Source: Cynocephalus volans (taxonomy: Eukaryota > Chordata > Mammalia > Dermoptera > Cynocephalidae). From it: a stretch of 64,000 nt of DNA. Under the pieces are notes generated by a model that did not search any database, had not been told where the DNA came from, and saw only the letters and a list, made by a program, of their open reading frames with translations. The DNA lies in assembly GCF_027409185.1 (NCBI RefSeq), contig NC_084472.1, positions 50,817,927-50,881,926 of the forward strand. Direction: 5' to 3'. Both the position numbers and the translations under genes were made by a program. Below, in pieces: positions 45,922-58,284 of the stretch (positions within the stretch are counted from its first letter, which is position 1; each line of letters starts with the position of its first letter).

Positions 45922-47300
45922 AATATTCTTATTGCTATATGAAGTCTAGTTTTGGGCTCTTATGCAAAATGCTGCTATTCATACTCTCATACATAGCTTT
46001 TGGTGAACACATATGTACTCATTTCCAAGTGTACTTGTATGGATTTGGGAGACAAAGGGGAGGCCTGTGTTGGGAATATAAATTGGGGATTTGTTACTGG
46101 AATAGAGGAGATTAGGTAGGGAGATAGTGCAAAAGCCGTAAAGCCATAGCAAGATCTGAAAGTTAAGTCCTTGAGAAAATAGTTACTAGTAAATGCAATT
46201 CCTTATTGCATTTAAAGTACCAGAAGGACAGTGAATTTTAATGGCCCTCTGATGTCCCCCTTTCTTTCTGTTCTCCCCAGTGACTTGCCATTCGTTTCTT
46301 CTTTTAGGGGCTGCTTAGTTTCAAGCTTTCTCCACCTCTGTCATTTGCTCCATGAACTGTGTCTGTTCCCAGTCTATTACTCAGTGTCTTCCACGAAGGC
46401 AAAGAACATATCTGAAACTGATCTTTTCTCATGAGACATGGAGAAAAACTAACCTACAAAGGAAGGTATCATGGGAGCATTTAAAATACATCTGTCTCTC
46501 TGTCTACCTACCTACCTGTCTATCATTTCATCTATCTATCTAGCAATTGATCAGTCATCTATTCTGCCATCTATCTGTCAATCAATCATCTATCTATCAT
46601 CTATTATTTTTGTTTACCAATGTAATGCAGGCTGGTTATAAAAATTCAAACATTACAGAAATATATAATGTAGAAATTAAGGTTTCATGTAATTTTCTCT
46701 ATACTCTCCTAACCACTGATGTACATTATTTCCAGACTGTTTTCTGTTTTCTTTGTTATTGCTGTTTCAGCAAAAATGGTTATTGAACTACATATGTACT
46801 ACTCTGTAACTTGTTTTATTCACTTACTGTAGCTGGAATGTCTTTCCTTTGTATATCTTTAAAGATCACTTAAAGATTTTTCTTTGATATGCTGGTCTTT
46901 CTCATCTAATCCTTAATGGCAATTCTCATGGTAGAAAGTTTGGAATAAGTAGCAAGGGAAGGTAATACCTTGACAGGCCATGAAATGGAAATTCTGAGGA
47001 CTTGCAAGCCATTCATCCATTTCCCAATGCCAAACTGGATGTGAGATATTAAACTCCATGGCTTTCTCATTACTAAGCATTAGTTAGTGTACAGCAAATT
47101 CACAGACAAATTTTAATCTTTACTGAAAGTGACTATCTTGCATGTTATCTTTTCTACTTCATTTCTTGAATTAATTAAATTGGCTTACTTTCCGTGTTTC
47201 CACACTGTGGCCATTGGAGATTATTATTATTATATTTACTTACTGTAGAATATTTCTTTTTCTACTTTGTTAGTCAGATCTGTTAACAGAACCAAACCAG
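45922..47300. other. Unassigned DNA with a tetranucleotide array
   Basis: 45922-46020 seems to continue the old repeat left of the MST LTR. A degenerate (ATCT)n/(ACCT)n array lies at about 46496-46605. About 46620-46870 resembles an old L1-type 3' piece. No gene was seen. Confidence 0.4.
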
Positions 47301-47304
47301 TGGT

Positions 47305-47480
47305 TGGTGCTTAGTTTCTGGGATCAGAAGACCTAGGGTTGAATCACAGCTTCACCATATCCTAGTTTGTGACCTTAGGCAAGTGGCAGTCTTTTGCCTC
47401 AGTTTCCAGATCTATAAAATGGGTATAACACATAACAGTACTTACCTACAAGACTATTGCTAGGGAAAGTGCTCAAAAAT
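47305..47480 (+). repeat. MIR SINE
   Basis: 'gaagacctagggttgaatca', 'gtgaccttaggcaagtggc', 'ctcagtttccagatctataa' and 'aatgggtataac' follow the MIR consensus order. Confidence 0.75.
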
Positions 47481-47584
47481 GAAGGCTGTTTTATTATATA
47501 TTGGTAACTTTATTATATATTGGTGATCTTTATCATTTTCAAATTCTCTCATTGGTCAGGAAGCATGGTCCATTAGCTGTACAG

Positions 47585-47795
47585 AATAGCACCAGAGACA
47601 GGACACCACAGTACTTAGGAGGACAAACCCTGAAGCTTGGATTCTTCCTGAGTCCACTGCCTTCTAGTTTTGTTGCCTTGACTAAGTTACTTATTCTTCT
47701 TGTGCTTCCTTTTCCTCATGTGTAAAATGAAGTAATTAGTGACTATGTCAGAATATTATTGAGAGAATTAAAGGATATACTCTATATAAATCACT
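47585..47795 (+). repeat. MIR SINE
   Basis: 'gaagcttggattcttcctga', 'ttgccttgactaagttactt', 'cctcatgtgtaaaatgaagt' and 'gagagaattaaaggatatac' follow the MIR order. It is the second MIR within 300 bp. Confidence 0.7.
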
Positions 47796-47799
47796 TAGA

Positions 47800-48130
47800 T
47801 CTTCACTGTTCTATATGGAAGCCACTAGCTACGAGGCTATTGAACAGTTGAAATGTAGATAGTCCAAATTGATATGTTTTGTAAGTGTAAATGACACATC
47901 AGATTTGGCAGACTCCATAGGGAAAACGTATATAATATACCTCACTAGTAATTTTTAAAAATTATATGTCAGAAAGATGTTTTGGATAGATTGTGTTAAA
48001 GAAAATATGGTATTAAAATTTGTTTCACTTTTTTTTTGGTTGTTGTTTAATGTGGCCACTAGTAAATTTGACATTCTTTATAAGGCTTGCATTTGCGGCT
48101 CTTGCTATATGTCTTTTGGACAGCACCAAT
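47800..48130. repeat. Old hAT-type non-autonomous DNA transposon
   Basis: The left end 'ctgttctatatggaagccac' with 'tagctacgaggctattgaac' and the right end 'aatgtggccactagtaaat' with 'tcttttggacagcacc' are roughly inverted copies, as in an old hAT-like MITE known from all placental genomes. I cannot name the family with certainty. Confidence 0.5.
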
Positions 48131-49149
48131 CCAGCATACAGCAAATACTCGAAAATGTTCTGTTATTATTTTAGGGCACTTCTAACTTCCAAGTAAACAA
48201 AAAAAATTCTTGTTTTACATACTTCTTTATGATCTGATTGTCACTCTGACCACATTAAAAAAGTCATCATGATAGCATCAGCTCTAGTAAAGGTGAGAGT
48301 TCTCTCTGGAACTGGAGGAAGAATTGTCCTGGATTTTGCTCACAGAGAGGAATGCATTTGGTGTGATCAAATCAAGGTTTTTCTCCAACAGTGGACTGAG
48401 TAATGATTGCAAACTAATTACAGCATGCATATTGCACTTTGCTTTGCAGTAACAGCTTTCTACCAGCTGTTTCCTTTAGCAGTTGTTCATTTCAAGTAGG
48501 TAGCGATGCTGCTGGAAGTGTGGGATGCCAGAAAGCAATTTCAGTTCTTTGCTTCAAATTGAAATCTGTATATATATATATATTTTTTTTTTTTTTTTAC
48601 ATATTTTTTTTTCTTAAGGGCCCTTCAAAATCTACATAGTTCTAAGGCTAATTTCATAGCACCCTTTCTGGTCCCTTTTCCAGAAAAAAAATCTTTTGAA
48701 GATTATACACAACATGGTACAAAATCTCAAGTTTAATTAAGCTTTAGCAAAAATATCCTTTAACCATTACGTTTGTTTCTTGCTTTATTCCCTCATAGCC
48801 TGCAACTCTTCTGAAGTACACTTTCAAGTAGAGATTCAATAGAACCATTTAGAGAAGTCGTTACTGTAGATTAAATAACTATTCCCATCTGGCTCATGAA
48901 ATATATAATCTGTATTCCTCTCTGGATTATAAATACAGTAAGTAACTACCTACCATCCTTTAGACCATCACTTTTTTTCTGCTTCAGTGGGTTTTTAAAA
49001 AAATTATCTATCAATGAGGTCTTTTCATTAACTCTTTCCTTACGAAGAAGTGTGCCCTATGGGCTTATTTCTACAGAGAAAGGCATTATCCTGGTTCCTC
49101 TGACCCCAGCAAGCTTCAGATGTGTAATGGTGACTAACAATGGCTGACA
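48131..49149. other. Unique DNA with a (TA)n/poly-T patch
   Basis: 48570-48615 is a TA array that runs into a T-rich stretch. No gene or other repeat was supported. Confidence 0.4.
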
Positions 49150-49380
49150 GTTATTGAGCACTTAATATGTGGTAGGCAGAAAAGCATAGGGACAATACAA
49201 ATGATTTGTAAATATCATCTTGTGTAAATCTTTTCAAAAACTGTCTGAGGTGCATTGTTACCCTTTTAGAATTTCAGAAACTAAGATTCAGAGTCCCACA
49301 GCTTGTAAATTGCTAAACTGAGATTCTCATCTAGATTTGTCTGACTTCAAATCCATGATTTTCACTGCTAAGTCAGGAGC
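49150..49380 (-). repeat. MIR SINE, diverged
   Basis: 'cagttattgagcacttaata', 'agaatttcagaaactaagat' and 'cccacagcttgtaaattgc' are the reverse-complement MIR order. Strongly diverged. Confidence 0.6.
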
Positions 49381-50256
49381 TCGGAAAGGGTTTGAGCACA
49401 ACAAGAGCCATGCTGGATGATTGTGGTGTGGGAATAATGCATTAGAACTTTTATTTAGATATATATCTTTTTGAAATTGATATGTTTAAATATGTTTCAC
49501 AATGCATAAGATAGATCAGTACAACATCGAATGTAAGAAATAGCTGCAAAAGTTTACAGGTGTTAGGAATACATGTTTAATTTGTTTCTGATATATTTTC
49601 ACCACCAAAAAAAAAAAAAATTACACATTTACCACAGACTTGGAGGAACTAGTGTGTATGGCAATAAATATGATCCAAAATTAAAAACTTTTAAAACTGA
49701 CAGAAGAGTCTTCTGTTACAGATTCTTTGTCCTTCCTCATCTTTACTATAACTTAAGCAAAGCTCCACATTCAGGAGGTTATTCCACCGGGGTTAACAGA
49801 ATTCTTCTCGCCTTCTTTCCTAAGTGAATAGATGCTGCAGCCACTTGACCACTGCTGCCTGTTCCTATCACCTGTTCTCAGCTCACCTTGTACCTCTTCT
49901 TGCTTTACTGCTGACGTCTACTTCCTGGTTCTTTGAAATGAATAACTGTGTGTGCTACAATGTTGTCACAGCCATGCTGACCCCAACTAGGCAGAGAAGG
50001 CTGTGGCGCCTTTTACTCTCTTGGGCTCTAATTATCCTCATGCAGCAAACACAAAGTTGCTTTCTGTACCACAGCTTTTATTAAAGGTTGGTAGCTGAGA
50101 AGAGAAGTAACTACAGGAAATTATAATGTAGAAGAAACCAGATTCTAAATAAGACTATCTCTAGAAACCAAGGGAATGGAAAAGCTTTGTCTCCGTGTCT
50201 TAAGAATCTGACTATTTTCTCTCTCTTCCTCATCTTCCTACTGTTCTTTCTTTTTT

Positions 50257-50313
<57 letters not shown>

Positions 50314-51684
50314 CTTCAATCCATTACAGTGTAACATTCTACTCCTCTTTAGAAAACTTTATCTCCAGTTCACCAGCATCGTCTCATATCCCCCACATCA
50401 GAATAATCCATGTATACAATATTCACGGTAGCAAAAGTCCACAAATTTGAGTCACTTTGTCTAGAAAAAGGACCTGAACAGAGCAGTTCAGGGTGGGATT
50501 TACATTCTAACTGCTATTCCTGAAACATTTTTCCATGAGCAGGAGGCAAAGATCTGTGCCTGCCCTTCTTCCTGTGTAGTTGGTGTCTCCTATGGGGAGC
50601 ACGTAGATGGAGCACACATGCAGATGCATGCCTCCAAAGGACAAACAGTCATTCTCCAACATGGTAGAACTTAAATCCATACCGAAGGAGAGAAGCATTA
50701 TTTGAAAACTACTGCCTGCAAAGATTGTCCTTGCCACAATGTAGAGAGCATTTTGTATTATTTTTGCAAAACCATTGCATTCCTAATTTTCTCATACAAC
50801 ACACTCATTCTGTGAATTTCAACTTGATCAAATTCAACAGTCACCATTTTTGATTCCTAGTTTGAGTCAGGTACTGAGATACTGAGTGCCAAACAATAAA
50901 ACAATACTTTTCTTCAAGTACCTTACAAACTAGAACAGGTAGGTGGACATGCATAATTTACTAAAATATAGTATGATAAGCTCTATGCTTATGTGCAAAA
51001 GGCTTTGAAGATTAGGACAGAGCACACGAGTCAAAGTAAATCTTGCTCCTCACTCATATGTCTCACATTTAAAATATGTTATTTTTAATCCATTTGTCCA
51101 AAATTGGCCCATTTCAAGTATCACTTCCAAATTGGAGCTTTTTTCTTGCCACCCTGGTTAATAACGGCTACTTTACCATTCATTCAGAAGTTTTCTATTC
51201 TGTCTAGCCTCAATCATTTTATTTTTTAGGTATACACCCATGATCTCCCCCAAAGAGGAAATTATATATAAATTTGTATAGTCACATAGTTATTGGCAAA
51301 CAGTTCTTTCTAACTCATGGGGATTTGCATATGGTAGACATTCAAACAGGGTTTGTTGATTATAGTAGAGCCCAAGACCCAGTTTGTGTAGAGAGCCACA
51401 TCCAGAGTTGGAGAACTCTGAGGTTGGTGTCATATTTGTTAGAAAATGCAAAATAAGAACAGAAGAGAATAGCATAAAATGAACAAAAATATTCCCCATG
51501 CACACTCATCATAAGCCTCAGTCTCCTCAGGAATTTTGCAGGAATCACTGACTTTCATGTGTCTCAGAATATGTTCATAAAAATGGATTTCGCTGCTTCC
51601 TCCTTCTCCCCAAAGAATTAGTCATGGGGTATGAAGGGAGAACTCGGAACAGGGGCAGGAGCTGGTTCACTAGCATTAGGGACT
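49381..51684. other. Unique DNA with a (GA)n array and L2-type pieces
   Basis: 50260-50310 is an uninterrupted GA array. About 50860-51010 and 51170-51360 resemble L2 ends ('ttgagtcaggtactgagata', 'ggtagacattcaaacagggt'). No gene was seen. Confidence 0.4.
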
Positions 51685-52050
51685 ATATTATTTTGCTAGG
51701 ACTGCCATAACAAAGCTTACAACAGAAATTAATTTTCTAACAATTCTGGAGGCTAGAAGTCTGAGATCAAAGTGTCAGCAGGGTTGGTTTCTTCTGAGGC
51801 CTCTCTCCTTGGCTGGCAAATGGCCACCTTCTCCTTGTGTCTTCATATGGTCTTCCTTCTTTGCCTGTCTGTGCCCTAATGTCCTCTTGTTATAAAGACA
51901 CCAGTCATATTGGATTAGGGGCCCATTCTAATGGCCTTGTTTTAACCTGATTATTTCTTTAAAGACCCTACATCTAAACATACATTCTGAGGTACGGGGG
52001 GTTAGAACTTCAACATAGGAATTTGGGGGGACACAGTTTAATTCATATCA
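51685..52050 (-). repeat. MLT1-type MaLR LTR
   Basis: On the plus strand: 'tgctaggactgccataacaa', 'acaattctggaggctagaag', 'ggcctctctccttggctgg', 'gacaccagtcatattggatt', 'acattctgaggtacgggggg', ending in 'ttcatatca'. This is the reverse complement of an MLT1A/B-type LTR, nearly complete. Confidence 0.8.
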
Positions 52051-52851
52051 AAGATTAAGGGCCCCAGAGGAGGGCTAGAGGATGAAAACAGAGCAGTGAC
52101 TACAGCTCCTAGGGGATTATTATTACAGAGACTCAATTCGGGCCAGAACTGGAAACTCATGGGGTTTTACTGCTGCAATTCGGGACCAGCAAAAGAGATC
52201 TGAGCACGGTGTTAGTGGTCACACTAGGAGAAATCAGGTTCCCAAACATTTTTTCAAGATTCGCATTTTTAATAGGTGCAAGTCAATCAAGGTGTTGCCC
52301 AAACTCACCTGCTGGGTAAACAGATGGTGAGGCTAGGTGCAGGAGTGGGTACCTTTACAACAGGCATGGGGTACAGGGAATATAACACCACTGCACCAGG
52401 AGTTGAGGGCCTGGCAACCTAAGAAATGGACAAAAGCATCAAGGTCATAGGTGAGAGAAGCCATAAGAGAGAGACAAGGACATCTATGAAAAGAGAGGGC
52501 ACCAGGCCCAGAAGGCTGATCCAGCAGGTGAGAGGCAGAGCCAGGGGAGATTCCCTGGGCAGCAGGAGGTAGGGGGAGAGCTTTTCCTAGGCCACGTGTG
52601 ACCAGTCTTGTGGCTGCTCGGTGAGTTATGAAAGTTGCTGAGCTGGTTCAGAAGAGGATAAGACTCAGATACTGAAACCACGGTGTTGAGTGGTCACGTT
52701 ATTGTTTTCAAGTACTTAAGCCTCCTTTTTAAGGCCAAGAGTTCTTCTTAACGAGAAGATGGTGGAATCGACTGTAGTTTGGAGTTGGTGAAGGTTATTC
52801 TACCCCCGGGCAGGGTAGAATCATAGGGTTTTTTTGGCTTTGACTTTAGAG
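52051..52851. other. Unique DNA, no gene seen
   Basis: No repeat or exon could be supported. 52844-52851 is the left target duplication of the next element. Confidence 0.4.
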
Positions 52852-53036
52852 CAGTGGCCTTCAAACTTTAGCCTGCATCAGCATCACCTGGAGAACAGGT
52901 TAAACATAGATTATTGGGCCCCACTCCCAGCGTTTCTAAGTCAGTGTCTGGAGCCAGCCTGAGAATTTGCATTTCTAACAAGTTGTTAGGTAAGGCTGAT
53001 GCTGCTGGTCCAGGGAACACACTTGGAGAACCACTA
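52852..53036 (+). repeat. MER5A-type hAT-Charlie MITE
   Basis: Left terminal repeat 'cagtggccttcaaacttta', right end 'cttggagaaccacta'. The inner text 'gggccccactcccagcgttt', 'gagaatttgcatttctaaca' and 'gatgctgctggtcc' is typical. The 8-bp duplication is ctttagag against ctttagat (one mismatch), the hAT size. Confidence 0.85.
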
Positions 53037-53043
53037 CTTTAGA

Positions 53044-53220
53044 TGTGCGGTTGAAAACCTTAGGTGCAGATTAGAATTACTTGAGAAGCTTAAAAAAATT
53101 CCTGAAGTCCAGACTATATTCCAGACCAATTAAATATAAATACTAGGGGTGGGACCCTGGCATCAGAACTTTTCAAAGCTCTGGAGGTGTTTCCAACATA
53201 GCCATGTTTGAGAACAAGTT
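53044..53220 (+). repeat. Second hAT-Charlie MITE (MER5-like)
   Basis: 'ggttgaaaaccttaggtgca', 'gattagaattacttgagaag', 'gaccaattaaatataaatac', 'ggtgggaccctggcatcaga' and 'catgtttgagaacaagt' follow another MER5-group element, directly after the first. Confidence 0.65.
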
Positions 53221-54838
53221 AGTTCATGTCTTGATTTAGATTTAGTGGGAAACGACTGCCTACTATTGAGAACGGAATGCTGGGATGCACACCCCTTATT
53301 GTCATCGTTTAACTACATTCCCGTTTTACAATTGAGGAAACTGAGACATGATTTTACCATCATAATTTCTCTACCACTGAGGATAGACTTAAGGACACTT
53401 TAATGGCCTGGGGTGGCTGAACTCATTGAAGCTGAGTTGTCCTGAGATTGCCTAAGAAATGTTTAGGCCAGGATATTGATCATAACAGAATGGCTAATCC
53501 TGCTTCTTTCAAGGGTAAAAGATGAAGTGGAGAGAATGGATTCAGATATTAACAACCAGACATGAACATTCATTAATTCCATGTAGTGCAACCTCTTTTG
53601 AGTGTGGGAATTCTGCAAATGTTTAATATCTCTGTGTCTGTGTGTCTGTACAAGTGATACCACAGTGGGGAAAGGGATATTGGCTGATGAAAAAATATTA
53701 AAGGCAACACACACATTCTTCTAGACACAGACTATTTGGACACTGGCTAGTAGCATGTATTATGTAGTGAGAGTAATACAAAGTTTCATGTCTAATGCCA
53801 CCATGTATAAGTTGTTTTCTGTATGTGAGATGCAAACAGCTACCAATCACCAGTCCTACACATCATGACAATTAGAGATGGAGAAAAAGCCTACAGCCAT
53901 TTGCCAGCATTGAAGGGTCAAATAGTGTGATCCATTGAGAGCTAAATCACTACCAGTTTTGGCGGTGGGGAGGTTATTTGCTGCTTTGCGCTTACTGGAC
54001 AATCACTGTGCGGCAAACCGAGAAATGAATACGGTTTAGTGATGTAGAGAGCAGTAAATAGCACATAAGAAGTGAGAATTGCTTTAATTTCCTCTGTGCT
54101 AGTCCAAAAGTCAGCAAATGTTCTTGAGCCCCTTAAAGGGGGCAAAGGATTTGGGAGACTGGCTATGGCTGCTGGTGTTTGTCAATTTGGTTTTCCTTTA
54201 TGGGCTGACAAAAGGCCCCAGAGAGAGGTATTCATGCCAAAGTAAAATGAAAATTAATAGAACTTTGGGAATCAAATTTATTTTGTTTGTGACCCAGTTC
54301 TACACTCATGTTTGGCTATTTACTGAGCTCTTCTCCCCTTCTGTCCCTTCTTTTTTTTTTTTTTCCAAGACAACCCACTTTTTTCCAGATCCCTACTCTC
54401 TTCTCTTTGGCCACCTGCTAACAAGAGCTAGCTGAGATCCATATTAGTCTCATTTCTCTTGCTAGTGAATTATACAGGTGTGGGCATGTGAGGAAATTCT
54501 GGCTGGAGAAGTGGGAGAAGTGTTCTAGGAAAGATCACTTGGTGACGGAAAGGAAGCAAGCCAGAAGAGATGATGTCTTTTTCCTGGATAGGGTCACGGT
54601 TCCACAGTCACCATCTTGGAGCTGTGAGGCACACTGCTCTGAGGACAAATGGAATGATGTAGAATGGAAAGACGAAACCATTGAGCCAGTGAGTTAACTA
54701 TCCCTGGAGAACTTTTTGTTATAAGAAGAGATAATAAATGCTTTATTGCTTAATGTTGGGAAAATAGAATAGTTTGATTAGGGCCCTCACCTTGTATCCA
54801 GTTGGGTGTGGTTTTAGCACATCCTTTGTAAGCAAATT
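53221..54838. other. Unique DNA, weak MIR trace
   Basis: About 53300-53400 may be a MIR relic ('ttttacaattgaggaaactg'). 54350-54365 is a T run. No gene was seen; frames 54118-54435 and 54488-54697 have no known domain. Confidence 0.4.
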
Positions 54839-54887
54839 GTGTGTGTGTGTGTGTGTGTGTGTGCGCGTGTGCGCGCGCACGCGTGTG
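54839..54887 (+). repeat. Alternating (TG)n(CG)n tract
   Basis: About 49 bases of strictly or nearly strictly alternating purine and pyrimidine: TG repeats, then 'gcgcgtgtgcgcgcgcacgc', then 'gtgtg'. This composition is the classic Z-DNA-forming kind. Confidence 0.85.
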
Positions 54888-54948
54888 GAGTTAGTGTGCA
54901 TGTGCGCCAATGTATCTTTTTAGTTTTGTTGCTATTCTTGTGTTATTC

Positions 54949-54949
<1 letters not shown>

Positions 54950-54989
<40 letters not shown>

Positions 54990-54996
54990 AAGAGAG
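54950..54996 (+). repeat. (GA)n array
   Basis: GA repeats with two AAAG-type interruptions, about 60 bases after the TG/CG tract. Confidence 0.85.
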
Positions 54997-55019
54997 GAAT
55001 TTTAGTGAAGCAGGTGGGT

Positions 55020-55360
55020 GGGCGTCTGCCTTGGGCATCTGCCTGGCACAGCCAGGCTTTCCAACCTATGGCTTCCAAGGACCTTTTGGCTGGTTACCTA
55101 GCTCATAGACCTGCGTGAAGGGGTGTGGTGACCCAGCCTGGCATGTGTGGGGTCTGGTGACCTAGCCTTGTGAATGAAGGGTTTGTGATCCAGTCTGTGA
55201 ATGGGCTTGAAGGGTCTGGGAACCAGACCCAGCCCTAGCTCAACAATCAGCCCAGCTGGTGCAGGATTACCGGGAGGTAAAAGAGCCCGACAACTAGCGT
55301 GGTCGCCTAGCTTTACAATTGGCATCATGAACAGGATTAAGAGCTAGACACTTAAGTTGG
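55020..55360 (+). repeat. Possible ancient class I ERV LTR end with PBS-like site
   Basis: A GC-richer stretch ends in 'agctttaca', followed after one base by 'ttggcatcatgaacaggat' (from 55319). The TGGC...GAACAGGAT form and the CA just before it recall an LTR-PBS junction. No second LTR, gag or pol was found, and the tRNA was not identified. Confidence 0.3.
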
Positions 55361-55849
55361 TTGCATCAGGGTTTCTAAATCCTTGCAGCCAAAGGCACAA
55401 CAATTGATACATTTGGTTTCCTGAGTATGTTTGTGAGAGTTAAGCCCTACCCAACACTTGCCAAGATGGAAAGATATAGAAAAACCAATATATCATATCA
55501 CCATACTGCTTTACAATTCTTTATAGAAACTGTTTTCTAATTTTAAAATAACTTCCTGTCCTACATTTTACTTTTATTTTTCTTTCCATTTAACTTAATC
55601 TTCGGAATTATCTTGACAGATTTAAGGTAAAGTGCTCCATTCATGTAATAAAATTTGATTGACAGTTTTAATGTGTGGAAGAGGTTAAAATGTGACTTTA
55701 GCATAAATAAGGCTTTCAGCTTTACACAGTACAAGCCAAACACAAGTTTAGAAAAATGAATCCCAAACCATGAAGGTCTCTCTAAGTATTCAAGAAAAAT
55801 TGTCTCCAAAAGTAGTCTTAGTTGCTATTAATGTTTATTTTGAAAAATT

Positions 55850-57165
55850 TCATATATTTTTAAAATAAATATTGGAGGTATTATTTTTATAAAATAAGAT
55901 ACATTATATATGTGAAGTTTGATAAGTTTTGACAGATGTATATATTCATGTAACCATTAACACAATCAATCACCCCAGAAAATTCTCTTTTGCTATTTTG
56001 GGGTCAATCCCTTGGCTCCACCCCACCCCCAGTCTCATAATAAGAAACCAGTGTAATCTATCACAATAGATTAGTCAGGCTGATTCTATAACTTCATATA
56101 ATCAAACAGATAGTACTATTTTGTGTCTGGTTTATTTCTCTCAGCATAACATTAATGAGAGTCTTCCGTGTTGTTGAGTATATTGTTAGTTTGTTCTTTT
56201 TAATTGCTGACTAGTATTCTATTGTATGAATGTACCTATCCGTTCACCTGTTGAAAGACATATGGGTTGTTTCTAGTATTTGGCTACTATGGACAAAACT
56301 GCTATACATTCGGGTACAAATTTTGGGGGCATGTTTTTTGGGGGTCATATGGTAAATCTATGTTTAACTTTGTAAGAAACTGCCAAACTGTTCTTCAAAA
56401 TTGTCCTACCATTTTATATTCCCATTAGCAATGTATGAGAGTTCTGACTGTAGGGACCCAAATGCCCCAAGGGATCACACCCCGATCACATAAGCCCTTC
56501 TCGGCCACACCCCATCATGGCGCTGGTTGCCCTTCTCTTCCGTATTCTCCTTCCCCCCGGTGCGAATTACACACCAATCAGCTCCCCCCCAAACCCCATG
56601 CGGTATGCTAAGTAGGGATTGTATTTTAAGCCAATCAGCTTTCCCCTTAAAGCCCTATATATCTGTGTGTGTGCTGCCTAATAAACGGGCTCTCTCCGGT
56701 GGATCATCAACTGGTGTCGACTCTTCCTTTCACTGACCAACATTTAGAATGGTTAGCTTTTACTTTTAGCCATTCTAGAGAGTGTGATGTGATACGGTGG
56801 TTTTAATTTGTTCCCTGTTGACCGATGATGCTGCATATCTTTTCATCTTTTTATTGGCCATTCATATATTACCTTTCTGAAGCCTTTGTTCAACCTTTTT
56901 CCTTTGTAAATTGGATTGATTGTCTTCTTAATATTGAGTTGTAACAACACCTGCAACGTATTAGATACTAGTCCTTTTTCAAATATGTGTGTGGCTTTCT
57001 TTTCGTCCATTTTCTTAATGATGTCTTTTGAAGAGCAGAAGGTTTAACTTTTGATCTAGTCTCGCTTACAATTTTTAAGAAAGTAATTGCTGCCTTTTTG
57101 TGTCATTTAAGAAATCTTTGACTACTAAAAAGTCATAAAGTTTTTTTCCTTAGAGGTTTTCTCCT
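55850..57165 (-). mobile_element. Old L1, 3' part, minus strand
   Basis: Plus-strand text is the reverse complement of an L1 3' UTR and ORF2 end ('taattgctgactagtattct', 'attgtatgaatgtacctatc', 'gaaactgccaaactgttctt'). It holds the solo LTR at 56449 and is cut at about 57165 by a plus-strand L1; the same element resumes at about 58285. Confidence 0.65.
56449..56732 (+). repeat. Solo LTR, 284 bp, with perfect 5-bp duplication
   Basis: TG...CA ends ('tgtagggacccaaatgcccc' to 'cgactcttcctttca'). The 5-bp ctgac stands at 56444-56448 and 56733-56737, and the L1 text reads through once the block is removed. Inside: CCAAT-type 'ccaatcagc' twice, a TATA-like 'cctatatatc' and AATAAA at about 56681, then a CT-rich region. 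The plan is that of a class I ERV LTR. It shows no similarity to the 36-45 kb provirus LTR. Internal sequence is gone, so LTR-LTR recombination is likely. Confidence 0.8.
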
Positions 57166-58284
57166 AAGGGGTGATTAACCAAAACTTATAAAGAATGCTT
57201 ACAACTCAATAGCAGAAAATCATCTGATTAAAAATAATCTGATTAAAAATGAGCAAGGGACCTGAACAGATATTTCTTCAAAGAAGACATGAAAATGGGC
57301 AACAGGCATATGAAAAGGTGCTCAACATCACTAATCATCAGGGAAATGCAAATTAAAACCACTATGGGATATCACTTTATACCTATTAGGATGGCTATTA
57401 TAAAAAAGACAAGAGATAACAAATGCTGGGCAGGGTGTGGGAAAAGGGAATCCTAGTACACTGTTGATGGGCATGTAGATTGGTGCAGCCATTATGGAAA
57501 ACAGTGTGGGGGTTCCTGAAGAAATTAAAAATAGAACTACCATATGACCTAGCAATCCTCTTCTGAGTATACACCCAAAGGAGATTAAATCACCATCTCA
57601 TAAAGATATCTGTACTCCCATGCTAATTGCAGCATTATTCACAATAGCCAGGATATGAAACAACCCGAGATACGGAAGATATGGAAATGCCCATTGACAG
57701 ACAGATGGATTAAGACAATGTGTATATATACATATATATATATCTACACACACACGTATATATATATACACATACACACATGCACAACAGAATATTATTC
57801 AGCCTTAAAAAAGGAGATCCTGCCATTTGCCAGAACATGACAGACCTGGAGAACATTTCGTTAAGTGAAATAAGCCATTAACAGAAAGAAAAATATTTTG
57901 TGATCTCACTTATATGTGTAATACAAAAAAAAAAGAACTCAAATGCATATTGATAGAGAATAAAACAGTGTTTATCAAGGATGTGTGGTTGGGTGGAGAG
58001 GAAATGGGAGATAATGGCCAAAGGATACAAAATAGCAGATATGTAGGTTGCACAAGTTTAAAAATCTAATGTACAGTATGACAACTGTAGTTAATAGAAT
58101 TGTATTGTATTAGGAATTTTTGTTTACTAAATGGATTTAAGCTGCTCTTGTTAGAGACACAAAATGTAACTTGTGAAATAATAGGTATTTTGCTTCACTA
58201 TAGCAATCATTTTGCTATTTATATGTATCCCTTAACATATGTTAAGACTCAAACATACACAATAAAATTTATTTTTAAAATTTC
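57166..58284 (+). mobile_element. 5'-truncated L1 3' end nested in minus-strand L1
   Basis: Typical plus-strand ORF2 end and 3' UTR: 'catcactaatcatcagggaa', 'tggtgcagccattatggaaa', 'gcattattcacaatagccag'. A TA/CA microsatellite lies at 57721-57785. The flanks are two parts of one minus-strand L1. Confidence 0.75.

Noticed and set aside
46496..46605. Regular short repeats that might suggest a CRISPR array
   Set aside because: A degenerate tetranucleotide microsatellite without spacers, in a mammalian genome.
56449..56732. Relation of the solo LTR to the provirus at 36780-45004
   Set aside because: No shared blocks apart from general LTR signals; length, ends and duplication size all differ.
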